Virus record (IMG/VR): IMGVR_UViG_3300037296_000220
Span: 1-64,000 of that record
Origin: a virus
Length of the DNA stretch: 64,000 bases
Strand: one strand, 5' to 3'
Within the stretch, counting starts at the first letter, position 1; each line of letters begins with the position of its first letter. Positions 14,984-21,367 of the stretch are shown in pieces. The notes beneath the pieces were generated by a model. The model ran no database searches. It saw only the letters and a program-made list of their open reading frames with translations, and was not told the origin of the DNA. The position numbers and the translations under genes were made by a program.

Positions 14984-15229
14984 TTACAGCAGGGACGCTT
15001 GCTCTTCCCAGAACGCTTGCTCTTCGAGCGGTTCAAACTGCATGTTTTGCAGCATGTCCCAGGCCATCTCTTTCTCGGCCTCGATCTGACGCTGACGGTC
15101 TTCCCAGACTGTGTCTTCATCCCACTCTTTGGCCCAGTGCTCGATGTCGTCCTGGCGATCCTCTTCTTCAGCATCAAACTGAGCGGTCAGGTAGTCCAGG
15201 TCGCGGGTTTCGTTGTATTGAATGGTCAT
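14984..15229 (-). CDS. Acidic Trp/Gln-rich helical protein, 81 aa
   Basis: 81 residues from MTIQYNETRD (the longer frame starts inside the leader). Very acidic and helical: LTAQFDAEEEDRQDDIEHWAKEWDEDTVWEDRQRQIEAEKEMAWDML. Such DNA-mimic-like acidity occurs in anti-restriction and other phage host-takeover proteins, but no specific family is recognised. Monocistronic, with its own promoter module and terminator. Confidence 0.7.
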   Translation of the reverse strand: MTIQYNETRDLDYLTAQFDAEEEDRQDDIEHWAKEWDEDTVWEDRQRQIEAEKEMAWDMLQNMQFEPLEEQAFWEEQASLL

Positions 15230-15245
15230 GATGTGTCTCGCTGTG

Positions 15246-15298
15246 CTTGTGTGTAAGTACACTCTAAGCAGCTGACAGAGGCACTTCTACTGTGGCAA
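15246..15298 (-). promoter_or_regulatory. Promoter module with TGCCA box (81-aa gene)
   Basis: Minus strand: TTGCCA (15293-15298) with CAGTA, 26 bp, TAGAGT (15261-15266), then a short CA leader ending ACACACAAGC. Confidence 0.7.
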
Positions 15299-15328
15299 CA
15301 GGTTCACCAGTGCGACACCAGGCTGAAG

Positions 15329-15356
15329 CCACGGGACTACCGCGGGACTACCGCGG
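15329..15356. repeat. Phased CCNNGG palindromes
   Basis: CCACGG at 15329, CCGCGG at 15340 and CCGCGG at 15351: spacing 11 and 11 bp, 31 bp upstream of the promoter box. Confidence 0.7.
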
Positions 15357-15374
15357 CTGTGACTGCACTGAACA

Positions 15375-15394
15375 GACCCGGTGAAAGCCGGGTC
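15375..15394 (-). terminator. Hairpin after the 60-aa gene
   Basis: GACCCGG-CTTTCA-CCGGGTC (minus strand), 10 bp past the stop. Confidence 0.6.
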
Positions 15395-15404
15395 ATTTGA
15401 GTGG

Positions 15405-15587
15405 TTACTTCAGACGCTTCAGTTCATCCTGGTACGACTGCTGAGCGGGGCTCAGTGTTGCGGTGTATGTGCTGCGCACTTTCGGCTTTTTCTTAGGTGG
15501 CAGCACAGTGATCTGACCGCCCCAGTTGCTGCTCTGCTGCTCTATAGCGTCGTGTTCTGCGTTGCGTGTGTTTTGCATGATGCTCAT
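15405..15587 (-). CDS. Small protein, paralogue of the gene at 14639 (60 aa)
   Basis: 60 residues: MSIMQNTRNAEHDAIEQQ, then ITVLPPKKKPKV, then TATLSPAQQSYQDELKRLK. About half of the aligned positions match the 66-aa protein encoded 0.8 kb away. Duplication of both gene and promoter region is evident, with the unrelated acidic gene between them. Function unknown. Confidence 0.75.
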   Translation of the reverse strand: MSIMQNTRNAEHDAIEQQSSNWGGQITVLPPKKKPKVRSTYTATLSPAQQSYQDELKRLK

Positions 15588-15619
15588 AGTGGTATCTCGC
15601 TGTGCGCGCTCTCAGAGCG

Positions 15620-15687
15620 CTTGTGTGTGATGTCTCAATCGACAGACACATGATGACAAGCGCTGAGAGGCGTCTCTACTGTGGCAA
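15620..15687 (-). promoter_or_regulatory. Promoter module with TGCCA box (60-aa gene)
   Basis: Minus strand: TTGCCA (15682-15687) with CAGTA, 26 bp, CATCAT (15650-15655), about 21 bp, then ATCACACACAAGC. The arrangement around the -10 (CATGTGTCT...GTCGAT) resembles that at 29.1 kb. Confidence 0.65.
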
Positions 15688-15706
15688 CTGGCGAGCCAGA
15701 CAGCAG

Positions 15707-15798
15707 CCGCGGGAGCGCCAAGGGACACCACGGGGAGGCACAGCCGCGGTATGACCATGGCTCCCCGTGGTTCACCAGACGCCGCGGCACTCCCACGG
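15707..15798. repeat. Array of eight phased CCNNGG palindromes (37-bp period)
   Basis: CCGCGG 15707, CCAAGG 15718, CCACGG 15728, CCGCGG 15744, CCATGG 15755, CCGTGG 15765, CCGCGG 15782, CCACGG 15793. Spacings are 11, 10, 16, 11, 10, 17, 11 bp. Non-coding; starts 20 bp upstream of a promoter box. Confidence 0.85.
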
Positions 15799-15816
15799 CG
15801 GCACCGCTGTTTAAAA

Positions 15817-15844
15817 ATGGCAGTGCACATCACGGCACTGCCAT
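15817..15844 (-). terminator. Terminator of the 17.2-15.9 kb operon
   Basis: ATGGCAGTGC and GCACTGCCAT form a 10-bp stem with an 8-base loop, followed on the minus strand by TTTTTAAAC. Confidence 0.85.
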
Positions 15845-15872
15845 TCTCACCTAATCTACCCAGCCCCTCATA

Positions 15873-15896
15873 CCTATGGCGGTCCCTATAGGAAAT
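15873..15896 (+). repeat. Third copy of the 24-bp CCTATAGGAAA repeat
   Basis: CCTATGGCGGTC followed by CCTATAGGAAAT, directly behind the stop of the gene at 15900 and 1.9 kb from the other two copies. Confidence 0.75.
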
Positions 15897-15899
15897 CCA

Positions 15900-16466
15900 T
15901 TACTCGTCACGCTGCCGTTGGTAGCCCTGCTCAGCTTCCTGGGTGCGCAACTTAGCAAAAGCATCCAGATCCGCCCGATCCCAGCCCTTGCGGGCCAGTA
16001 TCATCCCCATGCGACCCAGGGCTTCTGCGTGGCGTTTATCTTCGTCGACGCAGTAATCCCATTCACTCCCGAACATATAGGTCCACAGGTCACCAAATCG
16101 TTCATTCATCACCTGGTCTGAGAACTGCGGTGGGCCGTACAGCTCCGGGTTCAAGTCCCGGCTCAGTGCCCCATGACCCAGGACACACGCAGTGCTGCCA
16201 CAGGGAAACAAGCAGTGCTTCACCGTCAGCTTGGAGTTGGACTGACAAGAGTTTTCGACCATCAACTGATGAAAATCGGGCACCAGCTCTGATATATCCT
16301 GAGACAGGCGGTAGTAGCTGCTCATTCTCACCGTCTCAGGCTTCACGTTGTCACGCAGATGCTCATAGAGCCGCTGCAACAGATCCCAGTTGACCCCGTT
16401 CTCTGCGTGCTCCCCATACGCGTGTGTACCTGCCGGGGTGGGATGGACCGTCGTTTCTACTGGCAT
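15900..16466 (-). CDS. FPCGSTACV-motif protein, 188 aa (paralogue of 16457)
   Basis: 188 residues. Shared with the upstream neighbour: FPCGSTACVLGH, then NPELYGPPQFSDQVM, then WTYMFGSEWDY. The Cys/His motif CGSxACVxGH (about 102-111) resembles one I know from other phage and plasmid hypothetical proteins and may bind metal or be catalytic, but no function is established from sequence. Last gene of the operon, overlapping the previous one by ten bases. Confidence 0.75.
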   Translation of the reverse strand: MPVETTVHPTPAGTHAYGEHAENGVNWDLLQRLYEHLRDNVKPETVRMSSYYRLSQDISELVPDFHQLMVENSCQSNSKLTVKHCLFPCGSTACVLGHGALSRDLNPELYGPPQFSDQVMNERFGDLWTYMFGSEWDYCVDEDKRHAEALGRMGMILARKGWDRADLDAFAKLRTQEAEQGYQRQRDE

Positions 16467-16960
16467 GAGTCAATGTCCTCTATTGCTGCTGTGAGGCTGG
16501 ACCGCTGATGAAAGGCGTGCTCTGCCACCTCTTTCATACGGTTGTAATCCATTGTCGGCAACAGCTCGATGGCTTCATCCAGGCGGGCTATGGCGCTGAC
16601 CCACTGCTTCTGGGGTGGGATGTCGTTGCTGTTGCTGTCTACAGACCATTCACCTGAGAACAGAAAGTCCCAGATACAGCCACTCTCTTTCGCACCCAGC
16701 ACCTGCGCTACAAATTTACGCGGAGCTAGCTTCAGAGGGTTCAGCTCAGGATTCAGGCAGGCATGGCCAATCACACAAGCGGTGCTACCACAAGGGAACG
16801 CTTTACCGTTCCAGGAATTGATATAGTTCTGGTTGTGTCGTTGTCGCACACCACTAAAGAAGGTGCCGATGTGAAACTGCTCATGGTTCACTTGCTCAGC
16901 CAGGAACGTTCGCAACCACTTCAGGTTCTTGATGTTCACCTTATGTGCGCCCATGCTCAT
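16457..16960 (-). CDS. FPCGSTACV-motif protein, 167 aa (paralogue of 15900)
   Basis: 167 residues: LRTFLAEQVNHEQFHIG at the start, FPCGSTACVIGHACLNPELNP in the middle, then WDFLFSGEWSVDSNSNDIPP and IARLDEAIELL. Clear tandem duplicate of the following gene, with strong divergence outside the CGSTACV and SEW/GEW blocks. Function unknown. Confidence 0.75.
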   Translation of the reverse strand: MSMGAHKVNIKNLKWLRTFLAEQVNHEQFHIGTFFSGVRQRHNQNYINSWNGKAFPCGSTACVIGHACLNPELNPLKLAPRKFVAQVLGAKESGCIWDFLFSGEWSVDSNSNDIPPQKQWVSAIARLDEAIELLPTMDYNRMKEVAEHAFHQRSSLTAAIEDIDSCQ

Positions 16961-17178
16961 GAGGTCACCTCACTCGGGACAGTCGTCAAACCGTTGTGAC
17001 GCAGGTCATTGAGAAACAGAAAGTTCTCGACCTGGTCCTGATCCCAGTCGGTCACAATCTCCAGGGCCTTTGGCTCTTCGTGAATCACGGGAATGGCCCG
17101 CTTGCCACTCAGCCCACCCATGACCAACTCTTTGTCGACCTTGTGGGCGAACTCAATACGGTGTCGCTGCATCTTCAT
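16957..17178 (-). CDS. Unknown protein, 73 aa
   Basis: 73 residues, first gene of the operon, coupled to the next by ATGA. Sequence HRIEFAHKVDKELVMGGLSGKRAIPVIHEEPKALEIVTDWDQDQVENF; basic N-terminus, acidic end. No family recognised. Confidence 0.65.
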   Translation of the reverse strand: MKMQRHRIEFAHKVDKELVMGGLSGKRAIPVIHEEPKALEIVTDWDQDQVENFLFLNDLRHNGLTTVPSEVTS

Positions 17179-17186
17179 GTAAACCT

Positions 17187-17249
17187 CACTTACTTGTTTG
17201 TGTGTTTAGAGAGTATCGCAGCACACATGAGGCACTGCAACACTGGGTC
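17187..17249 (-). promoter_or_regulatory. Promoter module with CCCA box (17.2 kb operon)
   Basis: Minus strand: GACCCA (17244-17249), 26 bp, GATACT (17212-17217), 7 bp, leader CACACAAACAAGTAAGTGAG (17185-17204). The box is inside the 3' end region of the next gene's downstream DNA. Confidence 0.65.
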
Positions 17250-17255
17250 GCGCTT

Positions 17256-17618
17256 TTACTCTGGCACCCACTCACCCACCTTATGCACCAACTGATGCAG
17301 CTGACCCACTGTCATCGTGGCTGGGAGTGTGTCGCCGTTACTGTACTTGTACCCGGTCACAATCAATGTCCCGATCAATACGCTGGCCAATGTATCTGCG
17401 ATCCAGCTCACCTGAAACAGGGGCGAGCCTTCTTCAGCGGTGAACATCGCGTCATCGTCTGCCCAGACACAGTGATCATTCCCAATGTAGCCTGCCCCGG
17501 TCACAGTCTGGCAGCCGATCTCCTGGTACAGGGAGGTCAACACCTCGTCCGGGTTCAGCTCCACCTCTACCACCTGAGTGGGCTCACCCGGCTCTGCCAT
17601 GATCTTTAACGCTCGCAT
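17256..17618 (-). CDS. DUF3846-like protein, 120 aa
   Basis: 120 residues from MRALKIMAEP, after GGAGAG; the much longer open frame upstream runs through the promoter and palindromes and is rejected. The pattern VEVELNPDEVLTSLYQEIGCQTVTGAGY, then DDDAMFTAEEGSPLFQVSWIAD, then LIGTLIVTGYK matches the DUF3846 layout as I remember it (small proteins of phages and mobile elements, function unknown). Monocistronic. Confidence 0.75.
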   Translation of the reverse strand: MRALKIMAEPGEPTQVVEVELNPDEVLTSLYQEIGCQTVTGAGYIGNDHCVWADDDAMFTAEEGSPLFQVSWIADTLASVLIGTLIVTGYKYSNGDTLPATMTVGQLHQLVHKVGEWVPE

Positions 17619-17708
17619 TGTTCTCTCCAATCGTCGCGGGAACCATTCTCGAACCGCGTGGTTGTCAGGTTTGTCAAAATGCCCTTTCTCAATTTGAGCA
17701 CTGAAAAC

Positions 17709-17746
17709 AGTATAAATCAGTGAAACTGGGGTAGATACGTTGGGAA
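17709..17746 (-). promoter_or_regulatory. Promoter module with CCCA box (DUF3846-like gene)
   Basis: Minus strand: TTCCCA (17741-17746), 26 bp including TATCTACC, TATACT (17709-17714). The leader is longer (about 90 bp) and lacks the usual CA-rich start. Confidence 0.6.
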
Positions 17747-17769
17747 ATGGGGCACCGATCGAGTGACAG

Positions 17770-17840
17770 CCGCGGCAGTTCCATGGGGTCGAGCGGTCAG
17801 GAGGGGCCGTGGGGCTACCGTGGCGGCACCTGATCCCGGG
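17770..17840. repeat. Phased CCNNGG palindromes, second array
   Basis: CCGCGG 17770, CCATGG 17781, CCGTGG 17807, CCGTGG 17818, CCCGGG 17835. Spacings 11, 26 (=10+16), 11, 17, the same 37-bp period as at 15.7 kb with one member missing. Begins 24 bp upstream of a promoter box. Confidence 0.75.
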
Positions 17841-18332
17841 CTCCCTGTGGGCGGTGCTGGCTGGTTGCGAGTGGGATAATACGGGCATTACAGCGGGATA
17901 GCGGGGTGTTGCGGAGTACCGGTGTGCCAGGGTTGACTTTGACTGTGGCGCGGCGCGCGCCGATTTCACGCTACCCCCCGCAATACCATTCCTATCCTTA
18001 CTCTTCTGTTCATACTCTCTGGTGCTTTACCTCTATGAACTAACTGATTGTGCTCTCTATGGTTCTTTCTTCCCTGATTGATTGTTTCCCTTACGTTTAT
18101 TCTTATGGTTCTCTCTACAGCTCTGGCTCTCCCGGGTTCTCCTATTGGTTTGCTACCCTTTCCCGAATTTCCTTTTTCGTCTACAGGTTCATTCTCTAGG
18201 CAGTTGTACCGGGTGTATCGTTTTCTACCTTTCCACTACGTTTGTGGCCTGTTCCTCAGTTGCCACTGGTGAAGCTTATACCCTTTGTGGCCTGAGCCCT
18301 AGCGCAACAATCTGTATTAGGTGTCGGCTTGT
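17841..18332. other. Non-coding interval with a C/T-rich tract
   Basis: From about 17970 to 18300 the plus strand is very rich in C and T (TCTCTATGGTTCTTTCTTCCC style) and poor in A and G. Frames open on the plus strand read as hydrophobic low-complexity sequence without start signals. It lies downstream of the operon ending at 18333; no terminator hairpin is obvious. Confidence 0.5.
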
Positions 18333-18587
18333 TCATTTTAGTAAGTCCTTTAGCCGCTTAATCACTACGTCTGGGTGATCTATCCAGTACAGCGCCGAAT
18401 CTTCGCTGACATCATTAAACTGGTTGATCAGGTCTTCCACGAAAGCCTCCTTCTGTGTGTCAGGCAGATACCTGATGGCTGTCTCCAGCATGAGTGCATA
18501 GGCATCAGCCTCTGCTTCCAGGTCATCCGTGTGAGCCCTGGCTATATCCCGGGTCGCTGTGTTCAGGTCTTCTTGGTCAATGGTCAT
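18333..18587 (-). CDS. Unknown acidic helical protein, 84 aa
   Basis: 84 residues: DQEDLNTATRDIARAHTDDLEAEADAYALMLETAIRYLPDTQKEAFVEDLINQFND. Helical throughout. Last gene of a nine-gene operon of small genes; coupled by ATGA to the zinc protein. No family recognised. Confidence 0.65.
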   Translation of the reverse strand: MTIDQEDLNTATRDIARAHTDDLEAEADAYALMLETAIRYLPDTQKEAFVEDLINQFNDVSEDSALYWIDHPDVVIKRLKDLLK

Positions 18588-19066
18588 GCTCTTCCCTCTG
18601 GTATCGAGCCTTGCAGTCTCAGTTCACACAACCTCTCTGCTTCACCACATTGCGCCCCGGTGAACAGATTGAAGTCGCAGTCTTTTAAGGGGATGCCCAG
18701 GGCCTTAGACAGCCACTTGTAAGCGTGCTGGGGCTTGTCTCCCCAGACGATGTACATGCGCTTGAAGTTCTTCTCAGCCAACTCTCTGGACGTTCTGAGC
18801 CTTTCGTGTGCCAGGGTGCCGAGTGGTAGGTGCGTATGCGGGTGCAGCCAGGTATGAGCGTCGCAGGGCTTGCACCGATACACATAGGGCCAGTTTACAG
18901 TTGTCCGGTCGAACGCCTGGTATTCAGTGACTAGCTCTACCGGGCCTTTGCAATAGGGGCACTCGGTCGGTACAGCCAGTTTGACCTTGACCTTGTCCAC
19001 CTCTGCCCTGTCGATATAGGGCAGAGGGCCAAAGGGCTCGTATTTAGGCTTGCGTCCACGTTTCAC
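18584..19066 (-). CDS. DUF3268-like zinc-finger protein, 160 aa
   Basis: 160 residues. CPYC (about 36-39) and CKPC (about 67-70) form a zinc ribbon; the following DAHTWLHPHTHLPLGTLAHERLRTSRELAEKNF and VWGDKPQHAYKWLSKALGI agree with the DUF3268 zinc-finger domain found in phages and plasmids (consensus remembered: CPYCG...CDAYVG.HPGT..PLGTLA). A second pair of Cys (CDFNLFTGAQCGEAERLC) is near the C-terminus. DNA or RNA binding is a reasonable guess. Confidence 0.75.
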   Translation of the reverse strand: MKRGRKPKYEPFGPLPYIDRAEVDKVKVKLAVPTECPYCKGPVELVTEYQAFDRTTVNWPYVYRCKPCDAHTWLHPHTHLPLGTLAHERLRTSRELAEKNFKRMYIVWGDKPQHAYKWLSKALGIPLKDCDFNLFTGAQCGEAERLCELRLQGSIPEGRA

Positions 19067-19069
19067 AGG

Positions 19070-19690
19070 TTACCCCTTCTGATTCTTTGGGTAGTGAATA
19101 CCACCTTCATCAGGTTGATCAGCCAATGCCATTGCAGCCTCAATAGTGGTTATACCCATAGCCCAGTGGAGAACGCAGTTGTTTACAACCCACTCTTGCA
19201 GCTCTATCGAATCTTGGTCATTCAACCAGCTCTTCAAAAATTCATCAGGTGGCTTAACACCGCCGCACAACACACGAAGCGCTTCCGAAAAGCGGAACTC
19301 CCATGATGTCGAGCCTTCGCCATCTGGCGTCAGTTCAGCTATATCGCCTTTGTTGCCGGTCATATCACAGCCCCGGCATGCTATACCTTCCAAAGATGCT
19401 ATGCGGGCACTTTGATCCGGGTTCAGATGAACCAGGTACTCAGGGTCGAAGGTGACCCGTATCGCACGCCCGTTGAACTCTCGATCAGTTTCGACACAGG
19501 TGACATAGCGCTGCCCCTTATCCTGGAACCAATACAGAGGGATGACCGGGGTCAAGCGTGTCATGCCTTGCATGAAGTGCTGGACTTCTGTGGCTTTTTT
19601 ACCCTGTAGTGCCAGAGCACGCTTGATTTCGTCCATAGGCATGCTCCAGTCAACTCTTGGCTCTATGATAAACTCGTCGTTGTGGCTCAT
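19070..19690 (-). CDS. Unknown protein, 206 aa
   Basis: 206 residues. Visible features are a beta-rich centre (VIPLYWFQDKGQRYVTCVETD), CRGCDMTGNKGD (possible metal knuckle) and a helical C-terminal third with WVVNNCVLHWAMGI. Coupled to the 46-aa gene upstream. No family recognised. Confidence 0.65.
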   Translation of the reverse strand: MSHNDEFIIEPRVDWSMPMDEIKRALALQGKKATEVQHFMQGMTRLTPVIPLYWFQDKGQRYVTCVETDREFNGRAIRVTFDPEYLVHLNPDQSARIASLEGIACRGCDMTGNKGDIAELTPDGEGSTSWEFRFSEALRVLCGGVKPPDEFLKSWLNDQDSIELQEWVVNNCVLHWAMGITTIEAAMALADQPDEGGIHYPKNQKG

Positions 19691-19827
19691 GATACCGTCT
19701 CTCGCTGTGCTTCTACCCAGTCCCAGTAACCCTGACGGGTGCTGTCTTCGCTGACTTCATGCTGCCAGTCAGACACTGGATAGGTTTCGTCTTCACCCCA
19801 GGGGTCAAAGTCTGGATCAGGATTCAT
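19687..19827 (-). CDS. Miniature acidic protein, 46 aa
   Basis: A 47-codon frame whose stop overlaps the next start (ATGA) and whose start is five bases from the end of the upstream gene, so it fits the operon tightly. Product MNPDPDFDPWGEDETYPVSD... is acidic and Trp-rich (four Trp). No family recognised. Confidence 0.65.
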   Translation of the reverse strand: MNPDPDFDPWGEDETYPVSDWQHEVSEDSTRQGYWDWVEAQRETVS

Positions 19828-19832
19828 GGTGT

Positions 19833-20108
19833 TTACCCTCCCACTGCTTTCATTTGCAGGTACTCACGCAGCACGGCCCGGGCGGGCTCATGGTTGCAGG
19901 CTTCAATCCACTGTTCGATCTGCTGCACGGTCATGGGCGCTTCTGCCCCGGTCACTGCTGCTTCACCGCATTCTCGGCGTGCAACCTCTCGCACAACCTC
20001 TTTCATAGGCCCAGAGACCCTGTTCACAGCTTCCAGGCCATGATGCTCTACCATGCGCTCAGCCATGAAGTTTCTGGCCGCGCCACCACTCAGTCTAATC
20101 TTGGACAT
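19833..20108 (-). CDS. Unknown protein, 91 aa
   Basis: 91 residues, basic N-terminus (SKIRLSGGAARNFMAERMVEHH) and helical remainder (TVQQIEQWIEACNHEPARAVLREYLQ). Fifth-last gene of the operon. No family recognised. Confidence 0.65.
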   Translation of the reverse strand: MSKIRLSGGAARNFMAERMVEHHGLEAVNRVSGPMKEVVREVARRECGEAAVTGAEAPMTVQQIEQWIEACNHEPARAVLREYLQMKAVGG

Positions 20109-20119
20109 CAGTTTTTCTC

Positions 20120-20347
20120 CTAAACGTACTGGGCGTTCATGAATCGACCTTCAGGGTCATCTTCTCTACCGACGAACTCAGCGTATTCAAAGGTGAAGGT
20201 GATGCCTTCGATCGTGATTTCCTCTGGCCAACCATTCATTTTGGCGCCACCGGTAGACTTCAGTGTGCCATCTGGCAGTTCGTATGCAGCCAGGGCGAAC
20301 CCAGCCAAGAAGCCTGTATTAACGTGTGTCATTCCCGTCATAGCCAT
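20120..20347 (-). CDS. Unknown protein, 75 aa
   Basis: 75 residues; GFLAGFALAAYELPDGTLKS could be a weak amphipathic or membrane helix, then EEITIEGITFTFEYAEFVGREDD. Start overlaps the end of the next gene upstream by one base. No family recognised. Confidence 0.6.
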   Translation of the reverse strand: MAMTGMTHVNTGFLAGFALAAYELPDGTLKSTGGAKMNGWPEEITIEGITFTFEYAEFVGREDDPEGRFMNAQYV

Positions 20348-20574
20348 CAGTCTTTCTCCACTTCCATATCTTTAATCAAAAGGGTTAACTCAGCCAGTGC
20401 CTGGGCGTTCTCTATTAGATATGCCCTGACCTCATTCTCATTGTCCATGCCAGCCAACAACCCACTGTGCTTAGCCACCGTGTCTTCCAGAGCACGAATG
20501 GCGTGATGCTTGGCCTGCTGATAATTCGCATGAACGATGCCATCCCTCGTCTGAAAGTTTGTCACCTGTTTCAT
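20347..20574 (-). CDS. Unknown protein, 75 aa
   Basis: 75 residues: VTNFQTRDGIVHANYQQAKHHAIRALEDTVAKHSGLLAGM, then a helix ending LIKDMEVEKD. Coupled to both neighbours. The N-terminal part resembles small phage proteins that have a conserved F.T.DG..H.....A..H motif; I can name no family. Confidence 0.6.
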   Translation of the reverse strand: MKQVTNFQTRDGIVHANYQQAKHHAIRALEDTVAKHSGLLAGMDNENEVRAYLIENAQALAELTLLIKDMEVEKD

Positions 20575-20780
20575 AGTTTCCAGTCTCGTGTCACATAGGC
20601 AAACAGTATCTCTTCGCGGCTTTGCATCCAGGCGATCTGGCCATTCTTCATGACCCCCACCCCAATCGGATTGTAGCCATCGTCGTCCATCACTACTTCA
20701 GCCGAGCACTGACCGGTTATCTCACCATGAACTATGGTGAACATACGCAGCAGCTTCTGCTCTTCCGTCATCTGGGTCAT
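20571..20780 (-). CDS. Unknown protein, 69 aa
   Basis: 69 residues: EEQKLLRMFTIVHGEITGQCSAEVVMDDDGYNPIGVGVMKNGQIAWMQSREEILFAYV. Beta-rich centre. Coupled upstream and downstream by ATGA overlaps. Confidence 0.65.
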   Translation of the reverse strand: MTQMTEEQKLLRMFTIVHGEITGQCSAEVVMDDDGYNPIGVGVMKNGQIAWMQSREEILFAYVTRDWKL

Positions 20781-21012
20781 ACAGCCACCCTCACCCGCTC
20801 TCTGATGTTGTCCAGCGAAGCCTGGCCCAGCCGGCCATTGTCACCTTTCTCCATCAGATACTTGGTGTTGACCTGTATCACCTCCCCCTTGCAGTAGGGG
20901 AAGGTGCCTTTGTCCACCTGACACTGCGCTTTGCAGTAGCCATCTTCTTGCCACCAAAACTGCGGTATGACCCGGACCCGGACATTGCCAGGCGTACGAA
21001 ATAGATGCTCAT
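20777..21012 (-). CDS. Small Cys-containing protein whose start is out of frame
   Basis: The only ATG after the promoter leader (21010-21012) opens a frame MSIYFVR that soon reads as non-protein-like. One base back, a frame of about 77 codons reads FRTPGNVRVRVIPQF, WWQEDGYCKAQCQVDKG, TFPYCKGEVIQVNTKYLM and ends in VRVAV with a stop that overlaps the next start (ATGA). That frame has no ATG, GTG or TTG near its beginning, and a TGA stands 15 bases before it. A -1 shift within the first five codons, a non-standard start, or an indel would join them. As the first gene of a nine-gene operon its integrity matters. Confidence 0.55.
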
Positions 21013-21020
21013 GCGGAACT

Positions 21021-21083
21021 CACTTAGTTGTCTGTGTGTTAAGCAATCATACGACGCTCGCACTGGAGCGTCTACTGTGGGGT
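21021..21083 (-). promoter_or_regulatory. Promoter module with CCCA box (21.0 kb operon)
   Basis: Minus strand: ACCCCA (21078-21083) with CAGTA, 26 bp, TATGAT (21046-21051), 7 bp, leader CACACAGACAACTAAGTG (21021-21038), then the ATG at 21012. Confidence 0.75.
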
Positions 21084-21139
21084 CAGGGGATTAGAGTGTC
21101 GCCGAAAGTGTCTGAGCGCTCGTCAGAGCGCTTCCCAGT

Positions 21140-21367
21140 TCAAAGCTGTACGAACGCAACGACTACTCCTGGGCGCGCGTTCTGAGACGTTCTAGCGCGC
21201 TCTCTGATCAGAGCCAGTGTGTCTGCGTGACGCTGTTCAAGTGCACAGCGGCTATGCGTCATAAACAGGCCAATGTAGTCACCCGGGGTGCCACCGAACT
21301 TAGCCGCTCGCTCTTGAGCGCTGGGCACCAGAATGACCGGCTTGTTGCAGATGGTGCAGTTAGCCAT
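21140..21367 (-). CDS. Small zinc-knuckle-like protein, 75 aa
   Basis: 75 residues beginning MANCTICNKPVILVPSAQERAAKFGG, with HSRCALEQRH further on; CxxC plus H..C could bind one zinc. End of the operon that starts at 22.96 kb; a GAGCGCTC...GAGCGCTT hairpin lies just behind (about 21113-21135). Confidence 0.65.
   Translation of the reverse strand: MANCTICNKPVILVPSAQERAAKFGGTPGDYIGLFMTHSRCALEQRHADTLALIRERARTSQNARPGVVVAFVQL

Noticed and set aside
16143-16160. CCGGGTTCAAGTCCCGG looks like a tRNA T-arm
   Set aside because: It lies within the coding sequence of the 188-aa gene, and no acceptor, D or anticodon arms can be paired at the right distances.
17619-17969. N-terminal extension of the DUF3846-like gene
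   Set aside because: It crosses the promoter module and the palindromes, and the ATG at 17618 has a good ribosome site.
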